From assembly GCA_025054695.1 (NCBI GenBank), contig JANWZI010000038.1, forward strand, positions 1 to 34,635: 34,635 nt of DNA, read 5' to 3'. Below the pieces are notes generated by a model, which was not told the DNA's origin, searched no databases, and worked only from the letters and a program-made list of their open reading frames with translations. The stretch comes from Myxococcota bacterium (GTDB lineage Bacteria; Myxococcota_A; Polyangia; Polyangiales; JANWZI01). Positions 24,498 through 31,726 of the stretch are shown here, piece after piece (position 1 is the stretch's first letter; each line of letters opens with the position of its first letter). A program made the position numbers and the translations under genes.

Positions 24498-26351
24498 CTA
24501 GGGCCTGCGGCACCAGTCGCCGAAGTACTCCCCGATTCCTCGTTCGACTCCCGCCTCCCGAAGAAGGCGATAGAGCTCCTGAGCCTGCGCGCACTGGCCG
24601 CGTTGGAGCTGAATCCCGACCGCATTGCGACCCTTGCGCGCGAGCTCCGCGCGGAGGGCACGCACCACAGGGTGAGAACGGCCGACCAGGCGTTGCGCTT
24701 GAGCCAGCGACGTAGCAGCGGCGCGCAGGTCGTCTCGGCCGAGCGCGGCCATTCCCGCCTGTGCGAGGCTCTGCGCTCGCGCGACGTCCGCGGCCGATGG
24801 CCCGCCGCCCTGCGAACCGGATTGCGGTCCCTCGTCTTGCTGCCCGCCGCGGTCGTCGCCATTCGAGAACTGCGGATCGGTGCCGGGGGCCGTAGGGGGC
24901 GCGATAGGCGGTCCCTCGACGACCGGTCCAGGTCCCGGAGGGGTGACCGGGACGTTGGGAGCCGGAGGCGGCACGATGGGCGTACCCGTCGTTCCGGTCG
25001 TCGGCGTCGGCTCGTGCGTGCGAGGGAACGGCGGCAATGGAGGCGGACGCGGGGGCGGATCGGTGGCGGTAACCTGCGGCGCGTCGTCTCCCGACAGCCC
25101 CCACCAGAATAGACCGCCCGCGGCGGCACCCCCGACGAGGAACACCCCCACGACCGCGAGCGCAATCACGATGCCCGTGTTGCTGCGACGGGGCGCCGTA
25201 GACGCCTCGACTCCGGACAGCGACAAGTGGCCACCATGAGCGGGTTGCGGCCCGAACGTACCCACACCGATCGGCGCCGGAGTCCCCACGGGGGCGCGCG
25301 CCGCAATCTGGGGCTGCGGCTCGAACGTGGCCGTGGGCGGGATGGACGTTTGCCCGACGGCCGGTGCCGCTCCGGTCCAGGCGAGCTGCGGATCGCGTTG
25401 TCCGGTGAACTCGAACATAAACTCCAGGACGGTCCGCTGCCGCTGCTCGCGGTCCTTGCTGAGCGCGCGCATGACCGCGGCCCTTCGCTGGGGCGAGAGC
25501 GCCGCGCCGTGTGGGTGTGCCTCGATCGGGGTCGGCGGCGTGGACAGGTGACGGGTCGCCCACTCCCACGGCGTGCTCGCCTCGAAGGGCAACCGGCCGC
25601 AGACCATCTCGTAGACGATGAGCCCGAGAGAGTAGATGTCGCTGCGCGCGTCGAGCTGGGCCGTGCCGAACTGTTCGGGGCTCATGTACGGGGGCGTGCC
25701 GAGCACCGTGCCCTGCATGGTGAGCTTGGGACGGTTGTCGTCCTCGGCGTCCTGGCGCTTGGCGATGCCGAAATCGAGGACCTTGACGAAGTCGGATTGT
25801 CCGCCGCGCGTCGTCAGCAGGATGTTCTCGGGCTTCAGATCGCGGTGCACGATCCCGCGACCGTGCGCCTCGTGCAACGAGCCGCAGATTTGGATAAGGA
25901 TCCGATCGATGCGCTCGAGGGGCAGTGGCCCGCGCTCCAGCTCGCGCGCGAGCGAGTGACCCTCCACGTACTCCATCACGATGTAGAGGGTCCCGTCCTC
26001 CATTTCGCCGAAGTCGATGAGCGTGATGGTGTTGGGGTGACTGAGCTGGATGACCGTCTCGCATTCCCGGTGGAAGCGGGCGACGAGCTGCGGGTCGCGA
26101 ACGAGCGCCGTCTGCAGGGTCTTGATCGCGACCTTGCGCGCCGTCGCGCCCATCTTCTGCTCGGCCAGGTAGACCTTTCCCATGCCTCCCTCGCCGATCA
26201 CGCGTACGATGCGATAGCGTCCCGAGATGACGCGACCGACGAGCGGGTCGGGCGGCTCCGATTCCACCTGCGGCAGCGGCGAGCCGCAATGCAGGCAGAA
26301 GCGCGAGCCGTCGGCATTCGAGTACGCGCAGCGCTGGCACTGGATGGGCAT
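24498..26351 (-). CDS. Ser/Thr protein kinase with zinc-ribbon N-terminus and membrane anchor
   Basis: 617 aa, PknB-like eukaryotic-type kinase. A four-Cys zinc ribbon (Cys5, 8, 19, 22) opens the protein. The kinase domain covers about 45-310: GEGGMGKV (53-60), VAIK with Lys77, HRDLKPEN (169-176, Asp171), DFG (193-195), SPE in place of APE (224-226) and DIYSLG. All catalytic residues are present. A Pro/Thr-rich region, one transmembrane helix (GIVIALAVVGVFLVGG, about 388-403), a periplasmic Pro/Thr/Gly-rich linker and a ~120-residue TPR-like helical C-terminus follow. It probably senses something outside the cytoplasmic membrane and phosphorylates cytoplasmic targets. The ATG at 26351 is preceded by GGAGCG; a TAGACT box lies 20 nt upstream. 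Confidence 0.92.
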   Translation of the reverse strand: MPIQCQRCAYSNADGSRFCLHCGSPLPQVESEPPDPLVGRVISGRYRIVRVIGEGGMGKVYLAEQKMGATARKVAIKTLQTALVRDPQLVARFHRECETVIQLSHPNTITLIDFGEMEDGTLYIVMEYVEGHSLARELERGPLPLERIDRILIQICGSLHEAHGRGIVHRDLKPENILLTTRGGQSDFVKVLDFGIAKRQDAEDDNRPKLTMQGTVLGTPPYMSPEQFGTAQLDARSDIYSLGLIVYEMVCGRLPFEASTPWEWATRHLSTPPTPIEAHPHGAALSPQRRAAVMRALSKDREQRQRTVLEFMFEFTGQRDPQLAWTGAAPAVGQTSIPPTATFEPQPQIAARAPVGTPAPIGVGTFGPQPAHGGHLSLSGVEASTAPRRSNTGIVIALAVVGVFLVGGAAAGGLFWWGLSGDDAPQVTATDPPPRPPPLPPFPRTHEPTPTTGTTGTPIVPPPAPNVPVTPPGPGPVVEGPPIAPPTAPGTDPQFSNGDDRGGQQDEGPQSGSQGGGPSAADVARAQSLAQAGMAALGRDDLRAAATSLAQAQRLVGRSHPVVRALRAELARKGRNAVGIQLQRGQCAQAQELYRLLREAGVERGIGEYFGDWCRRP

Positions 26352-26488
26352 CGCTCCGCCCGTTGGACCCCGAGTCTAGCCCGGAAGGTTGGGCCGTCGA
26401 AATCCCGCGACGTGCGCAGGCATAGCCCGACCCGGCCTCCTTTCGTGAAAGCGCACCGATCGCCTTCCGCGCTCGGGCTGCCTACGGC

Positions 26489-27529
26489 TCACATGCATGC
26501 GCCCGGCGGTGTGGGAACCCGTGCCGTTCGCCCGCTCGCCACCGGAATCGCGCGGCACTGCTGCGGCTCGGGACAGCGCCCGGTGCGCATCGTCCCGGCG
26601 TCGCTCACGCTCCCGGCATCGCCCGAAACTCCGGCATCGGGGGCCGGTCCCGCGTCGAGCCCGGCCGTGCCACCGTCCTCGTCCGTGCCGCCGTCCGCAC
26701 TGCCACCCGCAGCGCGGCACAGCTCGCGGCAACGTGCCTCGCCGCCGAGTCCCCCATCGGGCAGGATCTCGTTCAGACACTGAGTGCCGGGACGGCACGA
26801 GTCGAGGAACATGCACGGCTCGCCGACCGCGCCGGTGCCTCCGTCCGGAGGGCTGAACTCGAGGCAGACCCCGAGAAGATCGCCCTGGGTACTCGGGACC
26901 ACGTAGCAACCCGAACCCTCTCGACAACCCGTCTGAAAGACGACGTCACACCCCTCCGCCCTGCGGCAGGTGCCGAAGCGGGGCTCGGAGTTGAGAATCG
27001 CGCACCATTCGTCGGACATGCAGTCGATGCCCTCGGCCCCGCACAGCCGCTGACAGACGCTGATGGTCGGCCGATCCGGCGCGCGCCAGCAGAACAGTCC
27101 CTGCGCGCAGTCGTCGGTCCGGGCGTCATCGCCCATCGTCGTTGGGGTCGCGTCGCGCCCGAAACGCGCGCAGGCGACGCCTTCCTCCTTAACGCCGAGC
27201 CTGCGCGGCACACACGCGAAGAGAACCTCCGCGTCTTCGGGGCCGAGGACGTCGATCACGACGGAGCATTTTTCCTCGGCTCCGCAGGAACCCTCCGTCC
27301 ACGGATCGCACTCCCGCAGCCGTGGGGGCCCCGCGTCGCGACGTGCATCCCCACCGGCGTCGAGCCCCGCCTCCGTCCCCCCTTCGGCTCCGGTTGCGTC
27401 CATGCCCCCACCCTCGGCAGAGCCCGTGTCCGTCCCGGCGTCCACGACGGGTTTGTCCTTCCCGCCGCAACCGCCGAGCGCTGCGAAGAGCACGAGCGGC
27501 CCGAAGCGAAGTGCGTCCTTCCGAGTCAT
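26489..27529 (-). CDS. Cys-rich lipoprotein of unknown function
   Basis: 346 aa. The signal peptide [21 protein letters not shown] ends in lipobox LGGC (Cys21). An Asp/Gly/Ala/Thr linker (about 25-65) leads to a ~190-residue Cys-rich domain with about 22 cysteines in pairs ([45 protein letters not shown]). A second Asp/Gly-rich linker and a short Cys-containing end follow. Many myxobacterial surface lipoproteins share this plan; I recognise no specific function. The ATG at 27529 is chosen over an upstream ATG at 27559 because the signal peptide starts there. It sits 137 bp downstream of the kinase start on the same strand, transcribed towards it, so the two may be in one transcript. Confidence 0.75.
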   Translation of the reverse strand: MTRKDALRFGPLVLFAALGGCGGKDKPVVDAGTDTGSAEGGGMDATGAEGGTEAGLDAGGDARRDAGPPRLRECDPWTEGSCGAEEKCSVVIDVLGPEDAEVLFACVPRRLGVKEEGVACARFGRDATPTTMGDDARTDDCAQGLFCWRAPDRPTISVCQRLCGAEGIDCMSDEWCAILNSEPRFGTCRRAEGCDVVFQTGCREGSGCYVVPSTQGDLLGVCLEFSPPDGGTGAVGEPCMFLDSCRPGTQCLNEILPDGGLGGEARCRELCRAAGGSADGGTDEDGGTAGLDAGPAPDAGVSGDAGSVSDAGTMRTGRCPEPQQCRAIPVASGRTARVPTPPGACM

Positions 27530-27536
27530 GATCGGC

Positions 27537-27566
27537 AAACTAGCTGCGGCATCAGACACCCGTCAA
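27537..27566 (-). promoter_or_regulatory. possible promoter of the lipoprotein gene (TTGACG-18-TAGTTT)
   Basis: On the minus strand a good -35 (TTGACG, 27566-27561) is followed after 18 bp by TAGTTT (27542-27537). The -10 box ends 7 nt before the ATG at 27529, and no Shine-Dalgarno sequence is present, so the transcript would be leaderless. The -35 matches the sigma-70 consensus at five of six positions; the -10 is weaker. Confidence 0.4.
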
Positions 27567-27602
27567 TCGAACACCGTTTGAACCCGGGATCGGACCCGGC
27601 CA

Positions 27603-27894
27603 CGGACTCGCAGTCGGAGTCGGAGTCGGAGTCGGACTCGGGCTCGGACTCGGACTCGGACCCGGACTCGGGCTCGGACCCGGACTCGGGCTCGGGCTCG
27701 GACTCGGGCTCGGGCTCGGACTCGGTCTCGGGCTCGGGCTCGGACTCGGTCTCGGTCTCGGACTCGGTCTCGGACTCGGGCTCGGGCTCGGACTCGGACT
27801 CGGGCTCGATCTCGGTCTCGGACTCGGAATCGGAATCGGAGTCCGACTCGGGCTCGGTCTCGGTCTCGGACTCGGAATCGGAATTGGCCTCGGC
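27603..27894. repeat. CTCGGN hexamer tract R9 (longest)
   Basis: About 292 bp (near 48 units) of CTCGGN on the plus strand, filling most of the 379-bp gap between the alpha-oxoamine synthase stop (27909) and the lipoprotein start (27529). N changes among A, G and T without a simple higher-order pattern, and the right edge decays into CTCGGAAT-type units. It is the longest tract in the window. Confidence 0.95.
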
Positions 27895-27908
27895 GCCGCG
27901 CCCGTCCC

Positions 27909-29165
27909 TCAGCCCGCGTGATCGGCGCCGCGCGCCTCTTCCTCCATCGGACCGAGATCCTCGCCCGACAGCACGTAGAAGGCCTCGCCGTAAGTGCGCA
28001 AAAGCTCGAGCGCGCGGTCCATCTCCTCGCGCGTGTGGCCGCGCGTCACGTTCAGGCGTAGCCGCTCCTCGCCTTGTTTGACCCCGGGGTACGTGATGGG
28101 AACCATCAGCACGCCGTTTTCGAGCAGCGCCAGGTGCATGAACAGCGCCTTGCGCTCGTCCCGGCACATCACGGGCATGATGTGCGTGTTGCTCTTGCCC
28201 AGATCGAACCCCGCCTCGAGCAGCCCCCGCCGCATGTAGGCCGCGTTGTCGTGTAGCTCGCGCACCAGCGTCGCCCCATCGGTCTCGAGCATCGTGAGGA
28301 TCTCGGCTGCCGCGGCGACGATGGGAACAGGCAGGCTCGCGCTGAACAGGAACGAGCGCGCCTGGTGCTTGACGTGGTCGACGACGACGCGATCCGCGAG
28401 CAGCATGCCCCCAATGCCGCCGAGGCTCTTGCTGAAGGTACTGACGAGCAGCGGCACGCGCCCCTGCAAGCCGTATTTCTCGACGATGCCGCGACCGGTC
28501 GGCCCGAGCGTGCCCGTGCCGTGCGCGTCGTCGCACAGCGCGACGGCTCCGTGTCGCTCGCAGACCTCGACGAGCTCAACGATCGGCGCCTCGTCGCCGT
28601 CGAGCGAATAGATGCCCTCGAACAGTACCAGTGCGTTCGGGCGCTCTCGGGTGCGGAGCACGCGGTCGAGCGAGCGCGCCGAATTGTGGTTGAAGAAGCG
28701 CACCTCCGGCGCGCGCTGGGGCGTGCCGGCCGCCAGAAACGTTCCGTCGAGGATGCACGCATGCGACAGATTGTCGAGCACGAGCGTCGTGTCGCGATCG
28801 GCCAGAGCCATGATCGTGCCGACCATCGCCTGGTAGCCCGTGGTGAACAGCAGGCACGCCTCGTAGCCGAGCCACCGCGCGAGCCGCTCCTCCAGCTCGA
28901 CGTGCGCGGTCGTGGTGGCCTGGACGCGCGAGCTCGACAGGCCGCATGCGAATCGATCGACCGCGGCCCGGGCCGCTTCCTTCACGCGCGGGTGCGTGGT
29001 CAGGCCGAGGTAGTCGTTGCTGCTGAAGTTGACGATGGGACGACCGGCGATGCTCGTGCGGAGCCCACCCGACTCGAAGGGGCGGAAGTAGGGATAGACC
29101 TGAAGCGCGCGCGCACGCTCGACCCGTTCAAGCTCGCGATGGGCCTTGTCGTGAATCCAGCTCAT
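27909..29165 (-). CDS. alpha-oxoamine synthase (serine palmitoyltransferase/AONS-like)
   Basis: 418 aa, PLP enzyme that condenses an amino acid with an acyl thioester and loses CO2. Family features: [10 protein letters not shown] near the N-terminus and [18 protein letters not shown] (47-64), LSHACILDG (133-141), [16 protein letters not shown] (211-226) and the PLP-lysine motif STFSKSLGG (242-250; Lys246). The N-terminal segment resembles serine palmitoyltransferases and sulfonolipid synthases more than BioF; this is recollection. The ATG at 29165 lies 1 nt after the stop of the upstream ketosynthase-like gene, so they form one operon. No biotin genes are near, which argues against a BioF role. 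The product is probably an amino-ketone derived from an acyl chain built or extended by the two upstream genes. Confidence 0.88.
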   Translation of the reverse strand: MSWIHDKAHRELERVERARALQVYPYFRPFESGGLRTSIAGRPIVNFSSNDYLGLTTHPRVKEAARAAVDRFACGLSSSRVQATTTAHVELEERLARWLGYEACLLFTTGYQAMVGTIMALADRDTTLVLDNLSHACILDGTFLAAGTPQRAPEVRFFNHNSARSLDRVLRTRERPNALVLFEGIYSLDGDEAPIVELVEVCERHGAVALCDDAHGTGTLGPTGRGIVEKYGLQGRVPLLVSTFSKSLGGIGGMLLADRVVVDHVKHQARSFLFSASLPVPIVAAAAEILTMLETDGATLVRELHDNAAYMRRGLLEAGFDLGKSNTHIMPVMCRDERKALFMHLALLENGVLMVPITYPGVKQGEERLRLNVTRGHTREEMDRALELLRTYGEAFYVLSGEDLGPMEEEARGADHAG

Positions 29166-29166
29166 C

Positions 29167-30342
29167 TCACCCCCGGGCGAGCACGATGGCGCTCGCGTTG
29201 CCGTAGAACCCGACGGCCGTAACGACCACCACGTCGATGCGACGCAGAAGCGGCGCGCCGCCGTCGGCAACAGGCGCCACCGGCGCGCCGTACATCCAGC
29301 AGAGCGCGTGGGCGACGCCGAACGCCCCCGAGGCACCGAACGTCTCGCCCGTCAAGCGCTTGGGCGCGGCGACGATCGGACCCCGACCGAGCGCGGACTC
29401 GATGCCCGCTCGCACAGCCGCGTCGTGGCGCTCCAGGCCGTTCTCGGCGCTGACCACGGCGTCGACGCGCCGGTGGGGCACGCCCGCGTCCGCGAGCGCC
29501 GCGACGATGGCGCGACGAACCGCCTCCGGCGATGTGTGCACGAGCAGCGCGTCGCTCGGCGGCGGCTCGTAGGCCGTTCCGTAGCCCAGGATGCGCGCGA
29601 GCACACGCGCACCCCGCTCCCGTGCGACGGCCTCGGGCTCGACGACGGCGTAGGCCGCGCCCTCGCCGAGCCACATGCGCTCCGGCTCGCCTTCCGGAGG
29701 CAGCACGCCGAGCTTGCGGAACGCGAGGTAGAGCGGCTCGGAGAGCACTTCGGCCCCCCCGACGACGAAGGCGTCGGCGCGCCCGTGCGACAGGTGCGTC
29801 TCGGCGGACAGCACCGCGTCGAGCGCTCCGCAGTTGCCATCGACGATGGTCACGTTCGGCGCGCGCAGGTCTTCCCAGATGCTGACGTAACCCGCGGCCG
29901 CGTTGATGACGGTGTTGGGAAAACGCGCCGGATTGATGTAGCGAGGATCCTCGAGCTCGGCGACCAGGTTCAGCTCCGTGATCGCGTCGAGCGAACCGTA
30001 CGCCGTCGACGAGCACATGCCGACCCGGCCCGGCCCGTGCGCGACGAAGGCTCCGTTCCGCTTGATCCCCGCGTCTTCGAGCGCGAGGCGGCTGGCGACG
30101 ATCATCATCCGCGTCAGCCGGTCGAGGTTGCGCAGCCCCTTGTCGCCGAGCCACTGCCGCGCATCGAAGTCCCAGCATTCGGCCGCTCGCGCACCGGGCA
30201 CGCGCTGGGGGTCGAGCACCGTGGGCGTACCGAACGCGCGGCGGCGCGCGGCCTGCGGATCCCGCATGGCGGCGAGGAACGCCTCGCGGCCGACCCCGAA
30301 GGGGGAGACGGCCGCGGCTCCGGTGATCGCGAGCGGACGCAC
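29167..30342 (-). CDS. ketosynthase-like protein lacking both catalytic histidines (chain-length-factor-like)
   Basis: 391 aa, thiolase fold of the FabF/KS type. The nucleophile position keeps a cysteine (VDGNCGALDAV, Cys171). The first catalytic His region reads SAENGLERHD instead of NAHGTxTPxxD, and the second reads KRLTGETFGASG, with Glu where FabF has the His of KSMTGH. Such a protein cannot be a normal condensing enzyme and most likely is the beta partner of the ketosynthase encoded upstream, as in type II polyketide and aryl-polyene systems. Classical chain-length factors replace the Cys with Gln; this one keeps it. It starts at the ATG at 30342, 6 nt after the upstream gene ends, and is followed 1 nt later by the oxoamine synthase. 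Confidence 0.85.
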   Translation of the reverse strand: MRPLAITGAAAVSPFGVGREAFLAAMRDPQAARRRAFGTPTVLDPQRVPGARAAECWDFDARQWLGDKGLRNLDRLTRMMIVASRLALEDAGIKRNGAFVAHGPGRVGMCSSTAYGSLDAITELNLVAELEDPRYINPARFPNTVINAAAGYVSIWEDLRAPNVTIVDGNCGALDAVLSAETHLSHGRADAFVVGGAEVLSEPLYLAFRKLGVLPPEGEPERMWLGEGAAYAVVEPEAVARERGARVLARILGYGTAYEPPPSDALLVHTSPEAVRRAIVAALADAGVPHRRVDAVVSAENGLERHDAAVRAGIESALGRGPIVAAPKRLTGETFGASGAFGVAHALCWMYGAPVAPVADGGAPLLRRIDVVVVTAVGFYGNASAIVLARG

Positions 30343-30348
30343 GGCGCG

Positions 30349-31584
30349 CTAGCCCTCGCCCACCGTCGGCGGGAGCACGCCGGGCCGTGCCAGGCACAGC
30401 ACGGCGTCGTAGCCGCCGAACGCGAGCGCGTTGTTGAGCACCACGCGGCACGGGTGCGGCCGCGGTGCATGGGCGACGACGTCGATGTCGCAAGCCGGAT
30501 CCTGCCGCTCGAGGTGGATCGTGGGGGGGAGCACGCCGTGCAGCAGCGACTGGATGCAGCTGACGGCCTCGATGGCGCTGGCGGCGCCCATGCAGTGGCC
30601 CGTCATCGACTTGATGGCGGACACCGGCACGCGACGCCCGCCGAAGACCTCGTTGACGACGTGCGCTTCGATGACGTCGTTGGCCGGCGTCGCCGTGCCG
30701 TGGGCATTGACGAAGTCCACCTCGTCCGGGCCGATGCCGCTGGCCTCGATCGCGCGTCGCATCGCGATGGCACTGCCCTCTCCTTCGGGGTGGGGGCGCG
30801 TGATGTGGTGCGCGTCGCACGCCAGGCCGTAGCCGCCCACTTCCGCGAGCGGCGTCGCGCCCCGGCGCACGACGCTTTCCTCCGACTCGAGCACGAACAT
30901 CGCGGCCCCCTCGCCCAGCAACAGCCCCTTGCGATCGACGTCGAAGGGCTGACAGCGCTCCGGCGCCAGGGCTCCGAGCCGCACGAAGCCCGCGAACTGC
31001 AGCTTCTCGATGATCTCGGATGCACCGCAGAGCGCGACGTCGACCCGCCCCGCGCGGATGAGGTCCGCCGCAAATCCGATCGCGTAATTGCCCGCCGCAC
31101 AGGCCGCCGGCAGCGTCTGCACGGGCCCGAGCGCGCCGAAGGCCCGCGCGACGTGGATGGGCAGCAGGGTGGTCCCGTACCGCGCGATCTTCGCGGGCAC
31201 GATGGCGTGCTCGCCCCGGTGGATCCACGCGCTCTCGAGCTCGCCGAGCAGGTTGGCCTCGCCCATCGTGGTTCCGAGCACGGTGGCCGTCCGTTCCGAG
31301 GCCAGGCGCGCCGGCGGCAAGCCGCTCTGCGCGACCGCCTCGCGCGCCGCGGCCAGCGCGAAGGCCGCACAGCGCCCCGTGTGCCGCGCCTCGGCGGCCG
31401 TCAGGTGGTCGCGCGCGCGGAAGCCCTTCACCTCGCACGCCACGTCGCGGTCGAGGCCCGCCGTATCGAATAGCGTCACCCGCGCCGCACCGCTGCGACC
31501 CTCGAGCTGAGCGCGCCAGAAGGCCTCGCATCCGATGCCGATGGGCGAGACGACCCCCATCCCCGTGACGTAGACACGCCGCAT
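30349..31584 (-). CDS. beta-ketoacyl synthase (FabF/KS-alpha type)
   Basis: 411 aa with a full Cys-His-His set: Cys162 in LPAACAAGNYA, His295 in VNAHGTATPAND and His330 in IKSMTGHCMGAA, with Lys325. It condenses acyl groups with malonyl-ACP. The Asn-Tyr-Ala after the nucleophile and its tight partner gene lacking the histidines mark it as the alpha subunit of a heterodimeric ketosynthase rather than housekeeping FabF. No acyl carrier protein, ketoreductase, dehydratase or malonyltransferase is in the window, so these must come from primary metabolism or another locus. The ATG at 31584 is the first in-frame start before the conserved VYVTGMGVVSPIG. It is divergent from the large MopE-type gene. 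Confidence 0.92.
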   Translation of the reverse strand: MRRVYVTGMGVVSPIGIGCEAFWRAQLEGRSGAARVTLFDTAGLDRDVACEVKGFRARDHLTAAEARHTGRCAAFALAAAREAVAQSGLPPARLASERTATVLGTTMGEANLLGELESAWIHRGEHAIVPAKIARYGTTLLPIHVARAFGALGPVQTLPAACAAGNYAIGFAADLIRAGRVDVALCGASEIIEKLQFAGFVRLGALAPERCQPFDVDRKGLLLGEGAAMFVLESEESVVRRGATPLAEVGGYGLACDAHHITRPHPEGEGSAIAMRRAIEASGIGPDEVDFVNAHGTATPANDVIEAHVVNEVFGGRRVPVSAIKSMTGHCMGAASAIEAVSCIQSLLHGVLPPTIHLERQDPACDIDVVAHAPRPHPCRVVLNNALAFGGYDAVLCLARPGVLPPTVGEG

Positions 31585-31690
31585 GAAAGGGCGCGGCGTC
31601 TTAGCGCGGGTCACAGTCCGCGCAAGGACGACGAATTCCGGCCCGCAGGCCGATTTTGGGCGGCCGACTCCATCTGCGCGGATCGGGGGA

Positions 31691-31719
31691 TTCAGCCGCT
31701 GACTTCGGATTGGTACACT
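31691..31719 (+). promoter_or_regulatory. possible promoter of the MopE-type gene (TTCAGC-17-TACACT)
   Basis: TTCAGC (31691-31696) and TACACT (31714-31719) are 17 bp apart, and the -10 box ends 7 nt before the ATG at 31727. There is no Shine-Dalgarno sequence, so a leaderless transcript is possible. Consensus matches are three of six and four of six. Confidence 0.3.
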
Positions 31720-31726
31720 CCGAACT

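Noticed and set aside
27909..31584. Housekeeping fatty-acid (FabF) and biotin (BioF) genes
   Set aside because: A KS directly paired with a histidine-less KS and an oxoamine synthase, with no fab or bio genes around, fits a dedicated pathway better.
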